From: Cordilura impudica
Lineage: Eukaryota; Arthropoda; Insecta; Diptera; Scathophagidae
NCBI GenBank assembly: GCA_963682025.1
Contig: OY821517.1
Location: forward strand, 111,427,625 to 111,491,624
DNA: 64,000 nucleotides
Direction of reading: 5' to 3'
The notes under the pieces were generated by a model that ran no database searches, was not told the DNA's origin, and saw only the letters and a program-made list of their open reading frames with translations. Of this stretch, positions 45,363-56,554 are shown piece by piece (within the stretch, counting starts at the first letter, position 1; each line of letters starts with the position of its first letter). A program made the position numbers and the translations under genes.

Positions 45363-47166
45363 CACAGTGTCGTGAGGGACGCCAGAAATAAAAAATCAAA
45401 TATCGAATTTGAAAAAAATTTATTATGTACATTCCAGTTAAAACAAATGTTAAAGAATTTAAAAATAATTGAATTTTTAAGGAAGTTCTGAGCATTCAAA
45501 GTTGAAAGTTATAAGTAAATACACAATTATTGAAAAAAAATCTGAAAAAATGCTATAAGTTATAAGGCTTAATTGGTAATCAAAATGTCGATAGAGCAGA
45601 ATAATTTTAACTAAAATATAATTACAGTGATGTTAAAATATGGCAGCACTACTTTTCACTACAATGTGATCCTCACATGCGATTTACTGTTATTCTGAAT
45701 ATAAACAAAGAGATATAAGTGATAATGTTAGAAATTTTTAACTTCAGTGGACGATAAAAAAAAAGATAAAAAAGGTATTTTTATAATTTAATATAACATT
45801 TCTGCAAGTGAGTTTATTTCAAAAAACCTGGTTTTACTTCCACTTTCGTCCACCTCTAATTTTTATTCGCAATTTTCAGTGGCTACTCAGGTTCAAATTC
45901 GTCAATTTTTTGACATTTGGCTAAGCATAATACACAAAGTGCAGCAGAGTGTGAAGTAGTATGTTATTTAGAAAAATTCTACAAAATAAAACTGGATCAA
46001 AAGATAATTAATGAAGTACATTCTATATTATTAAAAATTCAAAAAGAGTGGAAAAAGTGTTATTATGTCAAAGAACGATTTGAGAAAAAATTTTGTTCGT
46101 GACTAGAGACACCATTTATTGTTACTGATAAAAACTTAAATTTTGTAAGTATTTAATATAAGTTGAATTTCTTTGTACTAATACCTTTTTAAAGGAACCA
46201 AGCACGAGTCGAAGAGACAGACCTGCAGTAAACTTCGAAAGTTGTTCCGAACGTACCAAATGGAGAAAAGTTGTGGCATCAACAAGTTCAACACTTTTAC
46301 AAAAAGCTGTAAAAATAGTTTCAAATCAACAGTTTCATCCACTACTTCTGTATAAAAAGCTTTGGCATTTTTTATGGGCATGGATTTATCTTGTAGAGAG
46401 TATAATATGATGGGAACAGTTGTTAATGAAGTTCATAAATACTGCTTTCCATCCTATTATGCCTTGCAAAATGCGAAACAAAAATACATTCCAGAACCAA
46501 TTATTGTTTCAGAAACATTTGCTGAAGTTCCATTACAAACTTTTCTCAATATGATTGTGTATAGTTATTTAGATCTGCATCAGTTTGAATCAGAAAATGA
46601 TGTTATCTGTGAAGTTAAGTGGGGTTTCGATGGCAGTTCGGGACACAGTACTTATAAACAAAAATTTAACGATCCTAATTCAAATAATGAATTTCTTTTT
46701 ATTGCCTCAATAGTGCCCTTAAGATTCTTATATATGTATGTATATGGTTTTATTTATCCGATTTTTATAAAATTTAACAGAATTAATTACGTTTACAAAA
46801 TAATAAAAATAGTTTTAGCTAGAGGTTAAATTTTTCGATTTATTTTTTCAGGATATATGTGAGGTGGGCGAGTCCTTGCTCAAAATTGAAAAAATTTTTT
46901 TTTATAAATTCAGAATGATCTAAGCGTTTCATATACTAAAAAATACTAATTAATTTTATTTTGTTTACAATTTCTCTTAAATTTTCGAAAAAGGACATTT
47001 TTGAACTGTGCTTGTCTCTACTATGAATTGGACCAGATTTGGCCGAAACGTTAAAGTTGTTTAAGGTAATTAGGGTCACCAAGTCAAAGAAGTGCTCCGA
47101 ATTTCGTAACTATACGACAACTCCTTCTATTTTTGGCCGCTCGTTATATGAAAACACGACACTGTG
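45363..47166 (+). mobile_element. Inner Transib element with CACAGTG termini
   Basis: The ends are an exact 12-bp inverted pair: CACAGTGTCGTG (45363-45374) and CACGACACTGTG (47155-47166). Flanking 5-mers are CGGGG (45358-45362) and CGGAG (47167-47171), a 5-bp duplication with one change. The 1,804-bp body encodes the N-terminal and central part of a Transib transposase on the plus strand. CACAGTG equals the consensus heptamer of V(D)J recombination signals, as expected for the Transib/RAG lineage. It lies inside the outer Transib. Confidence 0.9.
45917..46740 (+). pseudogene. Transib transposase, N-terminal and central part
   Basis: Frame 1 (45917-46100) gives an N-terminal helical region (AECEVVCYLEKFYKIKLDQK), followed by a stop. 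After a GTAAGT...AG intron-like gap (about 46146-46193) come RPAVNFESCSERTKWRK and SSTLLQKAVKIV. The frame from 46362 reads AFFMGMDLSCREYNMM, then HKYCFPSYYALQNAKQKYIP, ETFAEVPLQTFLN, then VKWGFDGSSGHSTYKQKF (about 46615-46670) and FIASIVPLR. KWGxDGSSGHSxYKQxF is the block that holds the first catalytic D in Transib, equivalent to the RAG1 D600 region. Everything downstream is lost. In intact elements it catalyses hairpin-forming excision. Confidence 0.85.
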
Positions 47167-47319
47167 CGGAGTAAGTATACAATATAGATGGCTGAAACTT
47201 CACATATTGAAGTAGAATTTTATCTAGTTTCACCCTACAGAAAAGTTTCTGACAAATACTTAATTCTAGAAATTCAATTAATCGCCACTTTGGGACAATT
47301 TGAACCCAATCTGCGGCGA

Positions 47320-47560
47320 CCAAGAATGGGTTAAAGAACTAAAAACAAATTTTATGTTAAATGTGCTAACGTAATTATACAAAATTTATTCTTTTAATGA
47401 TAATTAATAAAAAAAAACAAACAAATTGTATTAAAATTTTTTATGTAAAAATGTAAATAATATTGAATTCTTAAAAATTTTTGGGCAGTGCTCTTTACCC
47501 CATATCAAAATTACCCGTATCCTGGGAATAGAAATTCAGTGAGATGACCATCATAATAAA
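47320..47560. other. No recognised feature
   Basis: AT-rich, starting with the sequence that continues the target of the outer Transib (GACCAAGAATGGGTTAAAG). Confidence 0.5.
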
Positions 47561-47569
47561 CACATTTTT

Positions 47570-48300
47570 CAATTGTCAAAAGAAGCTTTAAAAGGTCTAA
47601 GCTTCTTAAATCGGTGTAAGAATTACTTCACACAATCAAATCTCTTTACTATTTACACGCCAGGCGTTTCAGAGTCTGTTTTCAAGCTTTTAAGATGTGA
47701 ACGATGGAGGGTGCTCGTGTTTATTAACGACAATAGGGTAACCAACCCAAATGCAATATTTATCCTTACAGGCCCTATGACGAATGAACTACCTGCTGAG
47801 GTTTTTAGTGTCACTTATTATATAGATAAATTTAATTCAATTATCCACAAATACTGGTACTGGTATCACCTTCCGAAGCGGATCATTTTTTGCCATAATT
47901 TCGTAGTACTAATCGGCACTTGGCTAGTATTTTGATTAGTAGCGCAATGGTGTACTCTGACGAACTTAATTTTTCACACCTTATATGATATTTTTTAAAT
48001 CCTTTGTATACATCAATTTTATATAAGCATCTGTGTCATGTTGACCGTCCGTATTGCTACATTTTCGTTTATGCTTAGCGAGAGCCTTTTTAGTCATTGT
48101 AAATGGAGTCTCTCCAATTCCACATTTTCGTTCCATTTCCATTGTCTTAATACTTCTCTATAAAGTGGCTTTTAGAATACCTGCTCTTGTCAAATAATAT
48201 ACTGGAAAACTTCTGCCACGATTTTCATAGATTTTATAAAACTGTACATTGTATTCGCGGAGGACATTTGGTTCGATGGAATTCTGACAAAAATTATTTC
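47570..48300 (-). pseudogene. Degraded coding sequence of unknown family
   Basis: The minus strand from 48300 gives protein-like text with few stops: NSIEPNVLREYNVQFYKIYE, then GRSFPVYYLTRAGILKATL, then ERKCGIGETPFTMTKKALAK, HKRKCSNTDGQHDTDAYIKL and MYTKDLKNII. Further down (47870-47700) comes a shorter piece with VGYPIVVNKHEHPPSF. The regular Lys/Arg/Cys content and C.....C spacing suggest a real former gene, but I cannot name it. A plus-strand frame (47573-47935) overlaps and is probably its shadow. Confidence 0.35.
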
Positions 48301-50590
48301 TAAAAAAGTACGCGAATAACTTATATATAAAAACCCGCTCTTACTAATTCGATTAAATGGATTTCGAATAATATTTTTTTTAAGTCACTTTTTGTCATCA
48401 CCCTTTAATTAAGAACAACAAATTTGTACCCTATATAAATAAAATTAATTAAGAGCAACATATTTTTACTCTATAAACATATTTCACATATTTTTTTTAG
48501 AAAAGTAAAATCCATTAAGACTCATACCTTTGCCAATAAACAGGTATTTTTTTTTGTGCGCCACAAGAAGATTTATTTGCCTTGTGTTAACTTCTTTTTT
48601 ATATACATATATATTCATAATAATTTTACGACATTGTCTGTGTGAAATTAACTGAAATTATTTTCTCCCAGTTAAAAAGAAAATAAACATAAATAGTACA
48701 AAAGCACCACCCAGCTGTTAGCCTGTATAAATGTCAGCATCACCAAGTAAAGTACAACTGAAAAAGCACCCGCATATTGTGCTGGAAAATATGAGAACAT
48801 GTGCTCATTCCCTCGTAAATACTTACGTATTTCTATGAAAAATAACTGTAGTCTGCCATATGTCTGGATAATTTCAATGTTAAAACACGAATATAACATA
48901 TACATTTCATTCATTAGAGAAATTGCACTGCAAGTTTTCAGTTTTTGTTAAAACGGTTTTATCTTCATTTGTTGTGTAGCCTTGAAAATAGTTTGAAGCT
49001 GTCAAGGAATTGCAAAATCACTTCAACAAAATCGCGTTTGTTTTGTAATCGTTCTACGATTATTTTTTTCATGTTATGACCCAACAATTACTTCGTCAAA
49101 CCATGATGATGTGAAGGACTAACAATTTCGTCTGTTTGTGTCTGCGTCAATATGAAAATATTCACATCTGTGTTTATTTTTAATTTCCGCATACATTTCA
49201 AGTGTTAGTAACAAAGCAGGCGATAGCATTGAAATCACAATACCAATGAAAAAATAATAAAGGCCTTAAAAAATTAAAGTGCTGGATAAAAATTCGTACG
49301 ATATGAATGCAAAAATTAATAAAAGCATCGTAAAGAGTGACGGAGAGAGAGAAACAGTAAATTTATCTAAATTTACAAGACAATTAACCAAAAAAAATTT
49401 TATGCGTCCAGACACCTTAATGAAAGCAGCCGATAAGAAAGTGAAATATGGTGAGGCTGATTTTGAAGGGTTGCCAACTGTATTGTGCTACGTTTTATAA
49501 TTTTAGCCTGAACTAGGAATCTGACGTAAAGAGTAAAAAGTTATTAGACATACAAGGCTTTCTAGAGTACAGCATCTTAATGTATATCGGTATTGGTAAT
49601 TCATGGCCAGTTTCAAAGGCAATATTTTATTTGTTATACTAGAGTATATACGAATAATCTTCATTTATTAACATTAAAATTTATTGAAATTTTTAAAAAA
49701 GTTATTCTATTAATTTGTAAATTTTCATCCTTTGTATGAGCAAATTTAAAGATTTTACTCGAATTATTATTTTTCAATAAATTAAATAAATTATGAACTT
49801 TAATAATTCACTAGGGCTTTAGAAAGTGATATACTCATATCCCTCTATCGATGCTTATTGACTAGCAGAATGCAGAAGAGATAAAATAAATTTAAACGAA
49901 TTTCAAAGTTCATTCATGTGCTTTGTAGTGTAGATCTTTCCAAAATACGCAAAGAATTTTATATTTTAGGCAGTCAAATGTTTAACTGCCGAAAACAGTT
50001 TTCTAGCAATACGTAGTTTTGGCAATCCTATCTCCACTTCTTTATATAAAATGTCGAGGGTGTAGAAAGCTAAAAATTAAACAAATGTTTACATTAAACA
50101 TCCTTATTTGCATAATTTGTTTAAGAGTAATAAAAAATGTCAAGTAAAGACAAAAGAAAACCCAAAAAGGGATATTTAAAAAGTTTAAAGAGACAGTGAT
50201 AAAATGGTTTTGATATAAAAGGCTACGACAATCTAAAATATTTGTTTAAATATATATTAAACATAGGTCTGATTAAATTTAACTTGTACAAAAATCTTTG
50301 ACATAGGAAACTTCTGTTTAAGCTCAGCAAAGAAATTAGGTTTTTTAGATCTCACCTGTTTTGAACTTGAAAAAATGTCGGACAAAGGTGTATTACTTAA
50401 TCGTACTGAATGTTATAAAACTAAAAAATATTTTAATATTTGTAGCTCTATTTTTAAGAGTTTCTGTAAACCAGAGAAATCACAAAAACTCACCGCAGTG
50501 GTCTTCAATAATTACATTAAACTTTAAAACATATACAGCTTTCCAATTGAGGCCTCATTTGAAAGGTATTAACACATCACTCAGAATGTG
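48301..50590. other. AT-rich stretch; one small frame of unknown status
   Basis: A 73-codon plus frame at 49279-49500 (KSDGERETVNLSKFTRQLTK, then KNFMRPDTLMKAADKKVKYG) has hydrophilic, protein-like composition but no match I know. I see nothing else beyond A/T-rich sequence. Confidence 0.35.
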
Positions 50591-50592
50591 TA

Positions 50593-52205
50593 TATTATAG
50601 TGGTTCTATGTTATATGGACATTTTTGAAATTGCGATTTTGGGGAGAGTTGGGAACCAGTTTGTTTCCTTTCTATATAAAACTAATAAATGCGAAGTTTG
50701 AGGACAATCGGATAAAGAAAAGTCGCGTCTAAAATCGATTGAAAGTTTAAAGTGTGTTGTTTATATGGAGAAAATATGACTTTTTTTCATATTTCATGAA
50801 AATTCCGTTCTATAGTTTAATTTTTGACACATGTTGTTATACGAGTAGGTATCAGTATTAAATTATCTTTCCAAAAGCCATAAAACTTCAAAATCTAATA
50901 AAAACTGGCTAGGTCATGAAATTTGATGGCATTTTTTTCACCTTTGAGTAATTGATTAAAGCCATAATTATAAGTACTCAGATATGAAAAAATGTTTAGT
51001 TTTCTGTGACACAAAATCCCTTAGTCGCTTAATCGCTTATTTAAAAAATTTTCTGGATGAAATATTTTTTTTTTTTTTTTTGCAAAGTTGCACAACCATT
51101 TTTTCTCTCACTTCTAGTGGCACATTTGGGTCAAAAAATGCTAATGCCATCATTTCATCGAGTTAATACAAAAACTCGTTTTCGGTAGTCTATATATAAA
51201 AATATCTTAAAAACCAAAGCTGGCCTTGGCAAATAATGGGTTAACATTCTTGGATTTATCCCAAATTTTAGGAACGGAACACATACATATTTGGTTATAA
51301 TATTTTAAGTAACGCTTTTAAAAATTCAATAGATTTGCAAAATATTTGAATTTCTGGAAAAAATTGTTTTTTATTAGATTGGGGTCATATGTGACCCCAA
51401 TTCTAAAATTGTTAATAGGACCATTTTATTTTTTTCCGAAAACATAGGCTATGAAGGCTGTATAAAGGATAGCATTCAAAAGTAGAGATCTGATTAATTC
51501 TTGTTATAAAGAATTTAGAAAGATAACATATGCAGAATATTTCACAAAAATTTAATTTTTCTTGAAATCCACAAAAATGGCATCCTTGTCAAAAAATTCT
51601 GGCATAGGAATTTACCTAAAAATTTACAGATCCCTTTTTTAAGTCTTGTTTAAGAGAATTTTTTAAAACTTGAAAAAGGAGTTTTCAAAATTTTATCAAA
51701 AAATTTTCCAATTTCCAGTCTCAATGCGCAATAGGTTAACAACGTGGTAATAAAACAATACTTCATATCGAAGTACATATAAGTACAGAGACCAAAAAAA
51801 ATTATGGCTTGAATCAAATTCTCAAATTTGACAAAAATGCCATCAAATTTCATGACCTAGTTTTTTTGGCTCAAATGTGGCCTGGGGCATTTGCTATTTC
51901 TTCGGGATTTTTTATTTAATTTTGAAGTTTTATAGCTTATTGAAGAGATAGTTAATTACTGATCCCGACTCATATAATAACATGTCGCAAAAATTAAGCT
52001 GTAGAACGAAATTTTCGTAAAATCTGACAAAAAGTCATATTTTCCCCAAATAAACACACTTGAAATTATCAATCGATTTCCGGCGCGACATTTCTTTATT
52101 CGATTGTCCCCAAACTTCAGATTTATTCGCATTATATAGAAAGGAAACAAACTGGACCCCGTCTTTCGCAAAATCGCGCTTTCATTTTTAAGGACTACTC
52201 TAGTG
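50593..52205. mobile_element. Long-TIR foldback-type element with CACTAG terminus
   Basis: Inverted arms of about 400 bp (50593-50975 and 51800-52205) share GTTTGTTTCCTTTCTATATA, GACAATCG(A/G)ATAAAGAAA, AAATCGATTGA, GAAAATATGACTTTTT and CATGAAATTTGATGGCATTT, and a weaker match continues inward. The right end, inverted, starts CACTAGAGTAGTCCTT; the left is degraded (TATTATAGTGGTTCTA). TA flanks both sides. CACTA-like ends suggest a CACTA/Mirage/Chapaev-type non-autonomous element. The centre has an inverted repeat ATTGGGGTCA-TATG-TGACCCCAAT at 51378-51401. No transposase is visible. Confidence 0.75.
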
Positions 52206-53740
52206 TATATGCCATATTTTTGTTAATTTTTATTGTTTTTAAAGCAATAAATTTTGTACAAAATAAGAAAAAAGAACTTCTGTTGCAAAACAGCTAAAAA
52301 ATAGTGCAAAAAATTATTCGTCATTTATGTAAAAGGCTTAAGTTTAGATAGCAATAACGGAAGTTTAATATTTTGTTTTTATTTCTTTTAATTTTTTTTT
52401 AAGTATTAATTGTATTTCTAGGCCTATTCCCGATTTCGCAAATTTTTTTTTCAGCTAATCCAATTCCAAAATATTAAATTATCAAAACGTTCACTTCATC
52501 AGAAACTTCTTTTTGTTTGCGACCCATTTTGGAAAACTTAAACTTCACTCAATAAAACACTTTATGGCAAGTAACCAAACGCTTCGTTTTTCATAGAAAA
52601 TAAAACAAAGAGATTTCCCCGTTTAATTTTTTCCAAAATTGAAGTGCTGCATAGAAGTGTTGCATAATTATTTTACATTTTTGTAAGCAAATACTACAGT
52701 TTGGATAGCCTTCATCCTTTGATGCGTTAGAGATATTATTCTGGTTAATTGGCTTTTACAGAAAAAAAAAATATTTCAACAATTTAAAGATCAGTTAAGC
52801 AAACCAGCCAATTTAAAATAGCTAATAATTTTTCTTATTCTTCTGTTTCATACTTTAATTGATTCTTGTTGGTCGTACAGTTATTTCGGAACATTTTGTA
52901 ACTTAAATATATTGTTTTTCCGACATCCTCGAAACACTTGATGCCAAATCTAATGATTATGATTATTATGGGATGATATGAAACGAAATTGCTGTATGCG
53001 GTCTCAAAGATCCATGAAGTGTGAGATGGTGATACATCTTGGCCTTCTTTTATGAAAAGCTTAACGCAAATGAGACATACTCGTAGCACTCAACTGATAT
53101 TTCATGTTAACAAATTGAACCACACCTCGATAATCGACGAAAGCTGTTGATACGACATTTTTTAAGTCATTTGGCGCGAGCTTTCCCGTCTTTTTTCATA
53201 TTTGGTTGATAGTTCGGTTATTTCGTTGTCGTGGGTTAAGACCAAAGTCTTATTATTTGTAATAATGCGAGTAATTTTATTTCAGAGATACTAATGCAAT
53301 GCTCATATCAAAAAAAAATAAAAATCACGTTTTTTCGAGATTTTATGCATTTTAGGCCCAAAATATCTTGTAAAATGGTATCGAATGGTACCTCAGAAAT
53401 GTCAGTATTATTAAGAATATCTGATTTTTCAGTACCATAGCTTTGACGTGTTGTTCACCAACTATCTCTCCAATGATTTCTCTGCCGTCTTTGAAAATGT
53501 TTTTACTACTTTATGACATATCTTTTAAAACCTCTGCAAAAAAAAAAGTAAAGGAATTAAGGTGGGTAGTTATTATATTTTTGCAAATATAAAAATAAAA
53601 AAAATAAAATTTTCTATTATTTATTTTACTTATTTATTTATTAACTATATAATAATAAATTAATACAAAATTATATTAATTAAGCACTAGCCGCTATGGC
53701 CATCTACTCGTATCTTTTCTATCTTCATCATTGCAATGAC
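52206..53740. other. AT-rich stretch without recognised features
   Basis: A minus-strand frame at 52835-53089 and broken text up to 53520 show no motif I can assign. Confidence 0.4.
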
Positions 53741-53744
53741 ACGG

Positions 53745-56455
53745 TGCGCCTTCACTAAAATGAAATAAAAAGGTCTTACACCTTGAAAATTAGTAGAGAT
53801 TCTGAATTCACAATGTTTATAAATGAGAAAAATCAACAAACTAAAATAATCTGTGCAGAGATTTTTAAATAAATCCATTTTGAACATTTTTCCGCATTGC
53901 AATCAGAAACAGATAGAGAGGAACGTAAATTTTATCCACCAGGCATCGAAAAAAACTACTCGAAATTATCGCAAATAGTTAAAAAAATGTGCGCGAGTAA
54001 AATACCAAAAAAATCTGACAAAGCTCAGAAAAAATTTTCACAATAAAAATCTGACAAACTTCGGATAAATTACAAAAACCCGTAGTTTTGAAAAATTGAA
54101 AACTGTTGTTAACTGTTGTTAAAACACGTTTAACCTTGTGTCGCAGAGCGAATTATCTATCAATTGTTTGGTATCTTAAAACTGTTAAAACGTGTCTTAG
54201 AGATGCTCAGTGAATGATGTCGTCTAAGGCTTTAAATCACGATCAAAATCGGGGAAAAGTATGTTTCCTGTGTTTTCGAAGACAAATACAAATGTATATT
54301 ATAGAGAATCAGTTAAAAATTGACATGAAAAATAACGTTGACAACTATGATGACGAGCGCAGATTGCCGGCTGCTGTGTGTTGTACGTGAAGAAGAAAAG
54401 TATTTCAAGCGAAGACTGAAAAAAAGAAATTAGCATCTCCAGCTTTGTCTATTTTTGAGCCTGTGCAGGCTTCGCGATCAAGATGTGAATGCAAAATTTG
54501 TGAATTGCACGCGAAAAACCTGCTAAAATTTGTGTAAAAAATATATTTTTTTGTTAGTTTGTTCTTAAATTTCAGATTTTATTGTTTTTATTTATTATTT
54601 TAGGCAAGTCTAAACAACTGTATGCGACAAAATGGTGCGATATGTGCTTCAGTGATATTAGAAAAGGCAAACTAGATAAATGAGGTTTGAAATCTCGAGT
54701 AATAAATCTATCAAATCATATATCAGATGGATCTCTAAAAGGGAATGATCAAATCATGTGACGTGTGACAATCAAATCGCAGTAGGTAATACTAAAAAAA
54801 ACTTTTCCACAACAAACTCATCTACATTATTTGTGGATGGTATATTGAAAATCAAAAGCGATTTAAATTTAAGTGATCGTGCAACTTTAAATTGGCAGCT
54901 TCCATTCATGTGTGTATAAGAAGTAGAAAAGCAATTGAAGCAGGATTAAAATTAAAACTTTATAACACAGCTCATTCTATCGACGATTATTTTGATTTTA
55001 AGGAATTTCCTTTTGTTTGTGTAAAAGGCGATGAAGTCTCGGATGCTCCTGCGTTTGGAGTTTACAGCAAAGATGTTCCTGCTTTTGTTCAGTACGTGGA
55101 AATAAACGAGATGTACTGGATGTTCACTTAAAAATGGGTATTGATGAAGAAGGCGGATTTTTAAAAATATGTCTTTCTGTTCAATCAAATGCTAAGTATG
55201 ATGAGGGGATAGCAGCAATGATATTTAAGGATTATGGAGTTAAGCGACTATTTATTCTAGCAGCCGTTCCAAGTGCACAAGAAAATTATTAGAATGTAGA
55301 TCAACTCTTTTCAACTTTGAATATAAGTCCTTTCCACGGCTCAATTGCGACCGATTTGAATGTAGCGAATATCTTGGCAGGTATTATGTCGCACAGTAGT
55401 GTGTACCCGTGCACTTATTGTTATGCCAAGAAATATGAGCTAAGCAGCTGTGGCGAATTAAGATCCCCCGAAAATATTTCATCAGATTATACAAAATGGC
55501 TGACTGAAGGCAAAGGTTCAAAAAACAAAGCGAAAGATTATTTCAACTGCATTCATCCACCGCTTATTACAACTGTTGGAGGCAAAACATTCTATACATT
55601 ATTCCACCACCAGAATTACACATTATGCTTGGTGTTGTTAACACTGTTTTCACGCATATGTTGAAAGAGTGTGAAAATGAGTCGCTGTCATGGGCAAAAA
55701 CTTGTCACGTTCAGCATGAAATCAGACGAGGATGTTCTGGGTTTAAAGGAAATGCATGCAAAACACTTTTGATAAAGTAGACCTTCTGCGCCAGTTTGAA
55801 AATCTACCAATACCTAAGTATGTTAAAGTATTTGACGACTACAAAAAAGTAGTTTCTGCATGCTTCGGGAACAATCTTAACCAAAATTAAAAAGTACGTA
55901 TAGAAGCTTTCAAAAAGAGCTACATAGACATAGGTGTCAGCGTTACACCAAAGGTTTATGCAGTTTTTTTTTCACATAGAACAGTTCTGTGAAAAAAACG
56001 GTGAAGGATTAGCATTTTTTGGGGAGCAGGCGTCTTCCTGGGAAATAAGTAAGGTTGCTGCGAATCACCCGGATTATCCTAAACACCCTTTGAGCGCTGT
56101 TTGTAGATATAATGCTTCACATGTTTAAATTGATGTAATTATAATTAAATTATGTTATATTTTTATATTTTATTAGTACTCAAATGTTGAAATAATAAAA
56201 GCTTAATAGAATTACCACTTAAAAATTATTATTATATCATTTTTTCCTTTCTATTCATATAAGACAATGCCATATTTTCCAAAATATCGTACTTCGTGCG
56301 AAAATGTTCAAAGTGGATTTATTCAAAAATCTCTCCACAGATTATTTTAGTTTATTGATTATTCTCATCTATGATCATTATAAATTCAGAATCTCTAGTA
56401 ATTTTCTAAGACCTTTTTATTTAATTTTATTTAAGGCGCATCATGATAATTGAGT
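53745..56455 (+). mobile_element. TIR element carrying an unclassified zinc-finger gene
   Basis: About 150-bp inverted repeats flank the gene: left 53745-53905, right 56297-56455. Shared text, left orientation: GTGCGCCTT, AAAAAGGTCTTA, AGAGATTCTGAATT, AATCAA(C/T)AAACTAAAATAAT, CTGTG(C/G)AGAGATTTTT, AATAAATCCA and TTTGAACATTTT. The repeat fades outward near GACACGGTGCGCC, so the exact ends and the duplication are unknown. Confidence 0.82.
54214..56127 (+). pseudogene. Unclassified transposon-like gene with N-terminal cysteine cluster
   Basis: Starts at ATG 54214 (a second ATG follows at 54217). N-terminus: KVCFLCFRR, then RLPAAVCCT-stop and RCECKICELHAKN, a set of Cys pairs like a treble-clef finger. 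A GT...AG gap (about 54535-54603) precedes TKWCDMCFSDIRKGK. The core has KMGIDEEGGFLKICLSVQSN, KDYGVKRLFILAAVPSAQEN, FHGSIATDLNVANILAGIMS, YPCTYCYAKKYELSSCGELR, AKDYFNCIHPPLI, PPELHIMLGVVNTVF (about 55587-55650), YVKVFDDYKKVVSACFGNNL, SYIDIGVSVTPKVYAVFFH, GLAFFGEQASSWE and SAVCRYNASHV. I recall this family from insects and Hydra as uncharacterised. At least three stops and several frameshifts. The function is unknown. Confidence 0.75.
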
Positions 56456-56554
56456 TTGAAATTAATCAAGCTAAAGATCAAGTATTCCTACTTTTATTAA
56501 AACTAGCAGATGTCAGCACTCGAAATTCGAATGCAAGTTCTAGGAAATTTTATT

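Larger units (their letters stand above)
44136..47313 (-). mobile_element. Outer Transib element (deletion derivative), host of a second Transib
   Basis: Left end CACAGTGAATTCGATGGCAC, right end (inverted) CAGATTGGGTTCAAATTGTC. Both continue into an identical AAAGTGGCGATTAATT at the same distance (29 bp). The flanks are a perfect 5-bp duplication CGGCG (44131-44135 and 47314-47318), the length and GC-richness known for Transib. Inside, the minus strand keeps a Transib C-terminus at 44600-44890. From 45363 to 47166 the element is interrupted by another Transib. Without the insertion it would be about 1.4 kb, so most of its transposase is gone. Confidence 0.85.

Noticed and set aside
47573..47935. 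120-codon plus-strand frame as a gene.
   Set aside because: It overlaps minus-strand text that looks more protein-like and has no recognisable motif.
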